From contig NZ_KZ319340.1 of the NCBI RefSeq assembly GCF_002744735.1, positions 715,030 through 779,029 of the forward strand: a stretch of DNA of 64,000 nt. The letters are read 5' to 3'. Source of the DNA: Marinobacter guineae (GTDB lineage: Bacteria; Pseudomonadota; Gammaproteobacteria; Pseudomonadales; Oleiphilaceae). Shown here in pieces: positions 56,568 through 64,000 of the stretch. Position numbers and translations under genes: made by a program. The notes under the pieces are model-generated. The model saw only the letters and a program-made list of their open reading frames with translations. It was not told the origin of the DNA and did no database searches. Numbering within the stretch: position 1 is the first letter of the stretch; each line of letters opens with the position of its first letter.

Positions 56568-57401
56568 ATGTACTGTCGCTATGTCCTGGTATTGTTCCTT
56601 GCAATCACGTCTGGATGCGCGAGCATCGACGAGGATCGCTTGATGGACACCTCGTCGGATCTCCTGGACCGGACTGGCAAGGTCCTGCACGATATCGTGA
56701 GCGGCCCCGATACATACGAACAGGAGCTCCGGGCTCTGTTCGAACAACCTTATATTGATCCACTGACGGATTACCTGAGACAGCATAGGGAAGACGAGAA
56801 CCGGGCTGCGACCATGGGCCGTGTCAGAGCTGAACGGGACAGAAGATGCCGTGTTATTGCCGACCAATACGCCGAAAAGCCGGCGACGGAACCGATACTG
56901 GCACAGTTTCGGGCGGGCTATCTTTTTTCCTGTCCGGCCCGGGTAGCGGCCTTTTCCGAGCGTGTTACCCGGTCCCGGGCCAGCCCGCCCGTGGCAGAAC
57001 CCGAGCCAACCGTTTCCGGCCCGGAACCGGTTGGTCCCTCCCCTGATCAGCGGGCCATGAGCGATTGTTACCTGCTCACCTCAATTCGTAATTTCAGTGC
57101 TGCCCGGGAGGCATGTCTGGCGCCGGCAAGAGCTGGTGATACCCAGTCCCAGACCAATCTGGCAATCATTGCCTATGCGTTTGAAGATTATCCGGAGGCG
57201 CTCCAATGGGCCCGGGAAGCTGCTGACCAATCCAGTGAGGCAGCGTATCTGCTCGGCCAGATGTACGCTGCAGGTGAGGGCGTCGCACCCAATGAGCAAC
57301 AGGCCGTATACTGGTATACCAAAGCGGCCGGTCAGGGCCACGAACAGGCCATTGGCATCCTGAAGCGAAACGGCAACAGGGTGTCTGGCAGCGATAGCTG
57401 A
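56568..57401 (+). CDS. Sel1-repeat lipoprotein
   Basis: The 277-residue protein has a lipoprotein signal (VLFLAITSGCAS), a helical N-terminal half with several Cys, a Pro-rich linker (about 145-165) and two Sel1-type repeats near the C-terminus (QTNLAIIAYAFEDYPEALQWAREAAD and AAYLLGQMYAAGEGVAPNEQQAVYWYTKAAGQGH). Such repeats bind partner proteins at the envelope. Function unknown. Confidence 0.85.
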   Translation: MYCRYVLVLFLAITSGCASIDEDRLMDTSSDLLDRTGKVLHDIVSGPDTYEQELRALFEQPYIDPLTDYLRQHREDENRAATMGRVRAERDRRCRVIADQYAEKPATEPILAQFRAGYLFSCPARVAAFSERVTRSRASPPVAEPEPTVSGPEPVGPSPDQRAMSDCYLLTSIRNFSAAREACLAPARAGDTQSQTNLAIIAYAFEDYPEALQWAREAADQSSEAAYLLGQMYAAGEGVAPNEQQAVYWYTKAAGQGHEQAIGILKRNGNRVSGSDS

Positions 57402-57425
57402 TTTCCACACCCAGGGCCATCATCT

Positions 57426-59786
57426 ATGTCGGGTATGCCTCGTAGCAGCCTGTTTTTCCGGAAACGTTCGTCGTCACGACAGTCCATCATGTGGTTGCTG
57501 GGTCTGTTGCTGCTGGTGTTTGTGGCTGGCATGTTGTTGCTTTCCAGTCTCAATTTGACCTATTCCCGGGAGGCACTTTCGGAGCTCCGCAGGGAGCAGA
57601 TTGAAGAGGTGGTTGGCGCCGGTCTGGCACGGATCAACGCCCGTCAGTCAGCATTGGCCAGCTATACCGCAACGCTGGCCAATGTCGGTGAGAGTTTTCA
57701 GTCTCTGGCCGAAGATAGTGACTCGGACGCTGGGCGAGATCAGTTGCGAAGTCAGCTTGAGCAAACACTGCAGGCCCATCTGCTGGATTTCGAAGGCGCA
57801 GCCAGTGCCGGACTCTGATTTGAACCCGGAGTACTGGCGACATCAGGTTCCAGCTTCATGCCGTATTTTGTCCTCGACGACGGCAAGACACAGAGACTGG
57901 ACAGTGTAAGCCGTTTCACCCAATACCGGGCAGCTCCCTGGTTTATGCGCACACTGACCGCCGACTGGCGCCCGGAACCGGATAAGGCCGGGGAAGTGTA
58001 CTGGTCACCAGTGTACTTCGACCTCAACACAAAACGGGCAATTCTGACCCTCGCGAGCCCCATGTTTGATCCGGATGGGCGATTGCTGGGTATGGCCACC
58101 ACGGCCTGGGGTGCGGATCAGGTGATTGAGCTGGTGAGCCGGATCAATGTTACTGAGCACAGTTTTGCCTTCCTGAACGACCGAAATAACCGGAATCTGT
58201 CCAGTCTCAGCCAGGGCGAGGACACTCGCCGTGAACAGGCAATCATTGACGCCGTCCTGTCCCTGAACCTGGGCGATACCCTGTCTTCTCCGCTGACCGG
58301 CACTGATAATCCGCCGGAAGAGTTAACCACCCGCCGCCTGACGATTGACGGCGACGATTACGAGCTCTATTTTGCCGCCACAATGGCTGGCATGGTGTAC
58401 GGAGCTGGCGTGCCGGTCAGTGAAATCAATGCGGTTCTGCTGCCCATGGAGCGGACCAATCGCAACATACTGGCTGGAACAGTGGCGGCCATGCTGCTCC
58501 TCAGCCTGTATCTGCTGTACCGGATTGCCCAGTTGATTCGGGAGCTGCAGGCCTCCTACACCGATCAGATGACCGGGCTCCCTAATCGGGTCCGCCTTCT
58601 GCGGGATTTGCAGGCAACGGCTCAGGCGTCATTGCTGATAGTAAATCTCGACCGATTCAAGGAAATCAACAGTCTGTTTGGCAGTGTCTGCGGAGACCAG
58701 GTATTGCTGGCGGTCACTTCCCGGCTCAAAAATCTGCGCCGGAAGATCAGCCCGGCAAGGCTGGATGTGTATCGCCTGCCGGGCGATGAGTTTGCCATTC
58801 TGATGCCGCAACTGGCGCCGGAAGAGATCGAGGATATCGCCTGCCAGGTGCGGGACTCTGTGACCCGGGAGCAGATCTATTGGCAACAGCAACCAGTCAC
58901 AGTGGATATCAGTATCGGCATGGCAATCCGGCCCGGCCGGGCGCCGGAAGAAGCCCCGGATCAATTGGTCAGTCAGGCCAAGATCGCGGTGTTGCAGGCC
59001 CGGGAACAATCGCGTCATTACCTGCTGTACGATCCGGCAGTGGGGGTTGAGGAGAACTACGAGAGCAATCTGCACTGGGCCAACCGCCTGAAAGCCGCCA
59101 TCGAGCACGACTGGCTGGTGCCCTGGTTCCAGCCGATTTATGACAACCACCATGAACGGGTCAACAAGTATGAGTGCCTGGTCAGAATGGTGGAGCCTGA
59201 CGGCCGCGTTGCCAATGCTGGCCAGTTCATCGAAATCGCCGGCCGGTTGCGCCTCAATGGCAAGATTGCCGGAATGATGATCGATAAGTGCTTTGCCTGG
59301 TTCCGGGACCGGGACGAGGCATTCTCTATCAACCTGTCCTACGGCGACATTGCCGAATCCGAGACATTGGCTCATGTTCTGGACGCATTGGAGCAGACCG
59401 GTATTGGTGACCGGGTCATTTTCGAAATTCTGGAATCCGACGGTATCGAGAACTATGCCGAGATCCGGTCGTTTATTGACCGGGTCAAGGCATACGGCTG
59501 CCGCATCGCCATTGATGATTTTGGAACCGGCTACTCCAATTTTGCCCATCTGCTGAGCCTGAATGTGGACTTCATCAAGATTGATGGCAGCCTGATCCGT
59601 CACCTGGACACCGACCGCACGGCCTATCTGGTGACCAGTGGTATTGTCCAGTTTGCCCGTAGCCTGGAGATCCAGACCGTTGCGGAATTTGTCCACAGCG
59701 AGGCAGTGCAGCGGTGCGTCCGGGAGCTGGGCATCGATTTTTCCCAGGGCGAATACTTCGGCCTGGCGACGGCGGATCCGGATTGA
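57426..59786 (+). pseudogene. Cache-GGDEF-EAL phosphodiesterase gene interrupted by one in-frame TGA
   Basis: The first piece (57426-57818, 130 residues) has a membrane helix (IMWLLGLLLLVFVAGMLLLSSL) and the start of a periplasmic sensor. The TGA at 57816-57818 is in the same frame as the rest, which continues with FEPGVLATSGSSFMPYFVLDDG and the second piece (57858-59786, 642 residues). This piece contains the rest of the Cache-like sensor, a second helix (ILAGTVAAMLLLSLYLLYRIA), a GGDEF-like domain with changed motif (PGDEF) and an EAL domain. The EAL has its catalytic set: ECLVRM, NLS, FEILES, DDFGTGYS, KIDGSL, AEF, QGEYFG. A single TGG-to-TGA change explains the break. A cytoplasmic EAL-only product could start inside the second piece. 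Confidence 0.85.
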
Positions 59787-59795
59787 ACCGGGACA

Positions 59796-61616
59796 CTATC
59801 CGGTAAAGGCCAGATCATCCACAGCCAGCTGCATCAGGTTTTTGCTTGGGCTGAGCATGGTCGACGCGTGGCTTTGGGCCCGTGGTAACAACCGCTCAAA
59901 ATAGAATTCCGTGGTAGCCAGTTTGGCCTGGTAAAAGGCGTCGGATTCGTCCCCGCCGTTGTCGAGTTTATCCACAGCCACCGAAGCCTGGCGGACCCAA
60001 ACATAGGCCATGGTGACGTAACCGCTGTACATCAGGAAATCGTAGGCCGCTGAGCTCACTACATCCCGGTCTTTGCGGGCAGCGAGCATGATGCGCACGG
60101 TCAGCAGGTTCCACTGGCCAGTCAGCTTGAGAAGCTCCAGGGCATAGGGCCGAAGCCGCTTGTCGGTCAGGTGCTTGCGGGCAAAGTTGGCAATTTTCAG
60201 AGTGAATTCGCGCACGGCGCCGCCCCGGGTCATGAGCAGGACCTTGCGGCCAAGCAGGTCCAGTGCCTGGATGCCGGTAGTGCCTTCGTACAATGTGGCA
60301 ATGCGGGTATCCCGGACAATCTGTTCCATGCCATGTTCGCGGATATAGCCGTGGCCTCCGAACACCTGCACCCCGAGGTTAGCCGCCTCGTACCCCATTT
60401 CGGTCAGAAAACCCTTGAGGATCGGGGTGAGAAAACCGAGTTTGTCGTCGTACTTCTCCGCTTTTTTGTCGTCCCCTTCGGTAAAGCCCTCCACCATATG
60501 ATCCGCCAGACGGGCAGCGTAATAGAGCATAGCCCGGCCGCCCTCGGCGATGGCCTTCTGGGTCAGGAGCATCCGGCGTACATCGGCGTGGTGGATCAGG
60601 CTGTCGGCCACCTGGTCCGGTTCTTTCTTACCCGAGAGTGCGCGCATGGAACGGCGCTCCTTAGCGTAGGCCAGGGCCCACTGATAGGACAGTTCTGCTG
60701 GTCCGACGCCCTGAATGGCGGTGCCGATGCGGGCGGTGTTCATGAAGGTGAACATGCAGTTCAGGCCTTCGTTTTCCGGCCCGATCAGAAAGCCGGTAGC
60801 GCCGTCGAAGTTCATCACACAGGTAGCAGAGGCCTTGATCCCCATTTTTTTCTCGAGGCTGCTACAGACCACGGCGTTGCGTTCACCCACGCCACCCTGG
60901 CTGTCGGGCAGGAACTTGGGAACGATAAACAGGCTGATACCCCGGGTGCCTTTCGGAGCGTCCGGCAGGCGGGCAAGTACGATGTGCACGATGTTCCCGG
61001 TCAGATCGTGATCGCCGGATGAGATAAAGATCTTGGTGCCGGTAAGCCGGTAACTGCCATCGGCCTGGGGTTCAGCCCGGGTTTTCACCTGTCCCAGATC
61101 GGTGCCGCACTGGGGTTCGGTCAGGCACATGGTGCCGCCCCAGCGCCCCTCGGTCAGTGGTGGCAGGTAGGTCTGCTTCTGGTCGTTGGAGCCATGCAGG
61201 AAGATCGTGTTCATGGCGCCCAGGGACAGGCCGGGATACATGGAAAACGACCAGTTGGCGGTACCCATCATTTCCTGTTTCAGCAGCCCCATGGAGGCGG
61301 GTAGGCCCTGGCCTCCGAATTCCTCTGGGGCAGAGAGCCCCTGCCAGCCGCCCGAGACGTATTGCTGGTAGGCCTCTCGATAGCCTGCCGGTGTGGTCAC
61401 CTCACCATTTTCAAGCTTGCAGCCGTCTTCATCCCCTGACAGGTACAGCGGGCTCAGCACTTCCTCGCAGAGTTTTCCACACTCCGTGAGTATGGCCTCC
61501 ACGATATCCGGCGTGGCGTTTTCGCCACTGGCCAGGGTGGCATAATGTCCCGGGTAGTCGAACACTTCGTTCAGCAGAAACTTCATGTCGCGCAGGGGCG
61601 CCTTATAAACGGGCAT
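59796..61616 (-). CDS. Acyl-CoA dehydrogenase with C-terminal extension
   Basis: The 606-residue FAD enzyme oxidises acyl-CoA at the alpha-beta bond. The family motifs MCLTEPQCGTDLG, RLTGTKIFISSGDHDL, VQVFGGHGYIREHGMEQIVRD and IATLYEGTTGIQALDLLGRK are clear. The last named motif contains the catalytic Glu. The last 150 residues form the extra helical domain of the AcdA/very-long-chain-type bacterial group. AGAGGA precedes the ATG. Chain-length preference is unknown. Confidence 0.93.
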   Translation of the reverse strand: MPVYKAPLRDMKFLLNEVFDYPGHYATLASGENATPDIVEAILTECGKLCEEVLSPLYLSGDEDGCKLENGEVTTPAGYREAYQQYVSGGWQGLSAPEEFGGQGLPASMGLLKQEMMGTANWSFSMYPGLSLGAMNTIFLHGSNDQKQTYLPPLTEGRWGGTMCLTEPQCGTDLGQVKTRAEPQADGSYRLTGTKIFISSGDHDLTGNIVHIVLARLPDAPKGTRGISLFIVPKFLPDSQGGVGERNAVVCSSLEKKMGIKASATCVMNFDGATGFLIGPENEGLNCMFTFMNTARIGTAIQGVGPAELSYQWALAYAKERRSMRALSGKKEPDQVADSLIHHADVRRMLLTQKAIAEGGRAMLYYAARLADHMVEGFTEGDDKKAEKYDDKLGFLTPILKGFLTEMGYEAANLGVQVFGGHGYIREHGMEQIVRDTRIATLYEGTTGIQALDLLGRKVLLMTRGGAVREFTLKIANFARKHLTDKRLRPYALELLKLTGQWNLLTVRIMLAARKDRDVVSSAAYDFLMYSGYVTMAYVWVRQASVAVDKLDNGGDESDAFYQAKLATTEFYFERLLPRAQSHASTMLSPSKNLMQLAVDDLAFTG

Positions 61617-61862
61617 AATGGAATCCTCTGGGTCTGTCGCGGAATCGGGTGGGGGCGAACTCTGCCCTCTTGCCTGCTGTTTTACGCCATTCCCGGAGCA
61701 CTGCCATTGACGAAAAGCACTGATGGGACTGTCAGAATGGACAATTGGCCGAAATGACGAAGTCGGCCCCGTCTGTGTTGTTAAATGATCGCTACAGAGC
61801 GGGCCGGCGTATTCTTCAGCGCCAATGCCTTGTCAAAAACCCTCAGTAAGAGTGTAAAAGTC

Positions 61863-62423
61863 ATGCAAAGCCTATTATCCGGGATTTCGAAACGCTTACC
61901 GGCTCCTATACTCTGGATGGTGTTCTCTGCACTGTTGCTGAGTGGTTGTGCCAGCCCGTCGCTGGATGATTACGCCGACAGGACCCCGCAACTGGTCCCT
62001 GAGCAGTTCTTTACCGGCGAACTTTCCGCTCGTGGTGTGGTCAAGAACTTTTCCGGCGAGGTGATCCGCACCTTCGATGCCGACATCAGCGCCTCCTGGG
62101 ATGACAAAGGCGTCGGGACTCTGGATGAAACCTTCCGTTTTAACGATGGCGAGGTCCAGACCCGAGTCTGGACTCTGACGCCTTCGGATGAAGGGTATCG
62201 TGCCGAAGCCGGCGATGTGGTGGAGCCGGGCACCATGCGCTGGCGCGGCAATGCGATTCACATGAATTATGTGCTCCGTGTGCCCTACGGCGACGACACC
62301 CTGGATGTGCGGATGGATGACTGGATGTACCTGATAACCCCGGACACCCTGATCAACGAGACCACCATGAGCAAATGGGGAATTGACGTGGGTGAGGTGG
62401 TACTGGTGATCCAGAAGAAATAG
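61863..62423 (+). CDS. DUF3833 lipoprotein
   Basis: The 186-residue protein has a lipobox (ALLLSGCAS) and one beta-rich domain (YADRTPQLVPEQFFTGELSARGVVKNFSGEVIRTFDADISASW) with the DUF3833 pattern. The ATG at 61863 directly precedes the signal peptide; the frame opens at 61785. No catalytic motif. Function unknown. It runs into the RND adaptor gene after 45 bases. Confidence 0.85.
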   Translation: MQSLLSGISKRLPAPILWMVFSALLLSGCASPSLDDYADRTPQLVPEQFFTGELSARGVVKNFSGEVIRTFDADISASWDDKGVGTLDETFRFNDGEVQTRVWTLTPSDEGYRAEAGDVVEPGTMRWRGNAIHMNYVLRVPYGDDTLDVRMDDWMYLITPDTLINETTMSKWGIDVGEVVLVIQKK

Positions 62424-62468
62424 CCCGAATGAACGATTAATCGAGACAGACAAGAGCCTGGAAATACT

Positions 62469-63563
62469 ATGTTGAAACAGTGGTTGATTGCGCTGGTGCT
62501 GGTGGCCGTGGCTGTCGGTGGTGCCGTTGTGTTTCAGAATCTGGATAGCGAAACAGCGGCCCAGGATGGCAGGGAACGCCCGGCCAGCGTGGTCAACACG
62601 GTTGTTCCGGAACGCGACACCGTTCGCGATGTGGTGAAGGCGGTTGGCAGCCTCAAGGCGCTCAATGCCGTGGAGCTGACCACCGAGGTGAGTGGCCGGG
62701 TAATCGAGCTGAATCTGGAAACCGGCCGCCGTGTTGATAAGGGCCAATTGTTAGTGCGCCTGGACGATCGTCAGGCCCGGGCCGATCTGGAGGTCATCGA
62801 GGCGCAGCTGGCGGATGCCCGTCGGCAGTACGAGCGCGCCCGGCAACTGCGCTCGAACAACAGCATTTCGCAATCCCAGGTGGAAGAACTGCGCACCGTC
62901 GTGGATGTGGCTGAGGCGCAGCGCCAGTCAGCACGGGTGCGCCTGGAAAACCACCGCATCGAAGCGCCATTTACCGGCGTGGTGGGGCTCAGCGACATCA
63001 GCATTGGTGCCTACCTGACCTCAGGCACCAGTGTCACCACTCTCGACAGCACCGATACAATGGAACTGAATTTTGCCATTCCCGAGCGCTTCCTGGGCCA
63101 GGTGGCGTTGAACCAACCGGTCAGCGGCCAGTCCCTTGCGTATCCTGATCAGACATTCAGCGGCAAACTGGCGGAACTGGGTACCCGTATCAATGAGCTT
63201 AGCCGTACCCTGCCGGTGCGCGCACTGATCGATAACCCGGAAGGCCGGTTGCGGCCAGGTCAGTTCATGTCCGCCACCCTGACCCTGCGGGAGCGGGATG
63301 CATTGGTGATTCCGGAACAGGCGGTGATGATCCGGGGTGATGAAAAGTATGTGTTTGTGGCGGAGGACGGCATTGCCCGCCGGATGTCCGTCACCCTGGG
63401 CTCGCGGATGCCAGGTCGGGTTGAGGTCGTTGACGGCCTGACCATGGATGACCAGATCATTGTTACCGGCCAGGACCGGCTCAGCAGCGGTGACCGGATT
63501 GATGTGAAGGAAGGGGAAAACGTCATTCCCGATAACCGCTTCGCCAAGTCCATGGAGTCCTGA
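62469..63563 (+). CDS. RND efflux periplasmic adaptor (MFP)
   Basis: The 364-residue protein has an N-terminal anchor helix, a lipoyl half-motif (AVELTTEVSGRVIELNLETGRRVDKGQLLVRLDD), an alpha-hairpin (EVIEAQLADARRQYERARQLRSNNSISQSQVEELR) and a beta-barrel domain with RIEAPFTGVVGLSDISIGAYL. It bridges the inner-membrane pump and the outer-membrane channel. The pump gene starts 4 bases after its stop. Confidence 0.95.
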   Translation: MLKQWLIALVLVAVAVGGAVVFQNLDSETAAQDGRERPASVVNTVVPERDTVRDVVKAVGSLKALNAVELTTEVSGRVIELNLETGRRVDKGQLLVRLDDRQARADLEVIEAQLADARRQYERARQLRSNNSISQSQVEELRTVVDVAEAQRQSARVRLENHRIEAPFTGVVGLSDISIGAYLTSGTSVTTLDSTDTMELNFAIPERFLGQVALNQPVSGQSLAYPDQTFSGKLAELGTRINELSRTLPVRALIDNPEGRLRPGQFMSATLTLRERDALVIPEQAVMIRGDEKYVFVAEDGIARRMSVTLGSRMPGRVEVVDGLTMDDQIIVTGQDRLSSGDRIDVKEGENVIPDNRFAKSMES

Positions 63564-63566
63564 TCC

Positions 63567-64000
63567 GTGATCCTGTCTGATATCTCCATCAAGCGCCCGG
63601 TCTTTGCCACCGTTCTCAGCCTGCTGATTGTGGTGTTTGGCCTCGCGGCCCTGCTGGGCCTGCCAGTGCGGGAATACCCGGATATCGATCCGCCCGTGGT
63701 GTCCATTTCCACCGATTACACCGGCGCGGCCGCGGAAGTCGTGGATACCCAGATTACCCAGGTAATTGAAGGCGCTATCAGTGGCATCGAGGGTATCCGC
63801 TCCATAGAATCCTCAACCGAACAGGGGGAGTCCCGTACCAGTATCGAGTTTTCAACCTCCCGGGATGTGGATATTGCCGCCAACGACGTTCGCGATGCCG
63901 TTTCCCGGGTTGCCAACCAGTTGCCCGACGAGGCTGATCCGCCGGTGGTGCGCAAGGCCGATTCCGACGCCCGACCGATGATGTGGGTCACCCTGCGTAG
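63567..64000 (+). CDS. RND efflux permease, N-terminal part (runs off window)
   Basis: From the GTG at 63567, 144 residues are visible: MILSDISIKRPVFATVLSLLIVVFGLAALLGLPVREYPDIDPPVVSIST. This is the diagnostic start of AcrB/MexB-type RND pumps, with the first helix and the porter domain entry (RPMMWVTL at the window end). It pairs with the adaptor gene upstream. Confidence 0.95.
   Translation, partial: MILSDISIKRPVFATVLSLLIVVFGLAALLGLPVREYPDIDPPVVSISTDYTGAAAEVVDTQITQVIEGAISGIEGIRSIESSTEQGESRTSIEFSTSRDVDIAANDVRDAVSRVANQLPDEADPPVVRKADSDARPMMWVTLR

Noticed and set aside
57816-57818. Selenocysteine at the in-frame TGA
   Set aside because: No SECIS-like hairpin follows directly, the site is not in a redox motif, and no Cys-containing counterpart is known for Cache domains.

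Overview
The window looks like a replication-origin segment of a moderately GC-rich gammaproteobacterium, most like Marinobacter or a close marine relative. This is inferred from the divergent oriC layout (rpmH-rnpA-yidD-yidC-mnmE one way, dnaA-dnaN-recF-gyrB the other), the recCBD order, and the general resemblance of the proteins. No database search was possible.

Left part (1-9,155): the end of a surface beta-helix-like protein is followed by a sulfur/thiol island. It holds a 1-Cys peroxiredoxin, a periplasmic rhodanese, an octaheme cytochrome c of the tetrathionate-reductase (OTR) family with its cytochrome b partner, a secreted DsrE-like protein and a type II sulfide:quinone oxidoreductase. 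Three of these transcription units carry the same small palindrome (TTMTA-N4-TAKAA) 80-100 bases before the start codon, which suggests one unknown regulator. A shredded GAF-GAF-EAL pseudogene, an intact PAS-PAS-GGDEF cyclase and a VOC protein follow.

Middle part (9,176-23,119): the fructose phosphotransferase operon fruB-fruK-fruA (minus strand) lies opposite its LacI-type regulator, with a Cra-like operator between them. Next come a Crp/Fnr-type regulator, a minus-strand operon of two DUF4398/OmpA lipoproteins plus a PAS-GGDEF cyclase, and a coupled pair of a PAS protein and a CheB-CheR-PAS fusion. A BON lipoprotein closes the region.

DNA-repair part (23,310-37,894): a Rad3/DinG-like helicase with an N-terminal nuclease-like segment overlaps a VRR-NUC nuclease gene. 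After folM comes a tightly overlapping recC-recB-recD operon.

ABC transporter part (37,909-41,796): an Atm1-type exporter gene is flanked by two inverted copies of a structured repeat whose stems differ in sequence but remain almost perfectly self-complementary. The next ABC exporter seems to begin with an ATT codon behind a perfect AGGAGG.

Origin part (41,886-57,401): a class III aminotransferase and a VC0807-like membrane protein precede gyrB, recF, an ABC1/UbiB kinase inserted between recF and dnaN, dnaA, an AT-rich oriC with DnaA boxes, rpmH, rnpA, yidD, yidC, mnmE and a Sel1-repeat lipoprotein.

Right end (57,426-64,000): a Cache-GGDEF-EAL phosphodiesterase gene is split by a single in-frame TGA. 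It is followed by an acyl-CoA dehydrogenase, a DUF3833 lipoprotein and an RND efflux adaptor with the start of its pump. Cyclic-di-GMP genes are frequent: two cyclases, one interrupted phosphodiesterase and one EAL remnant.
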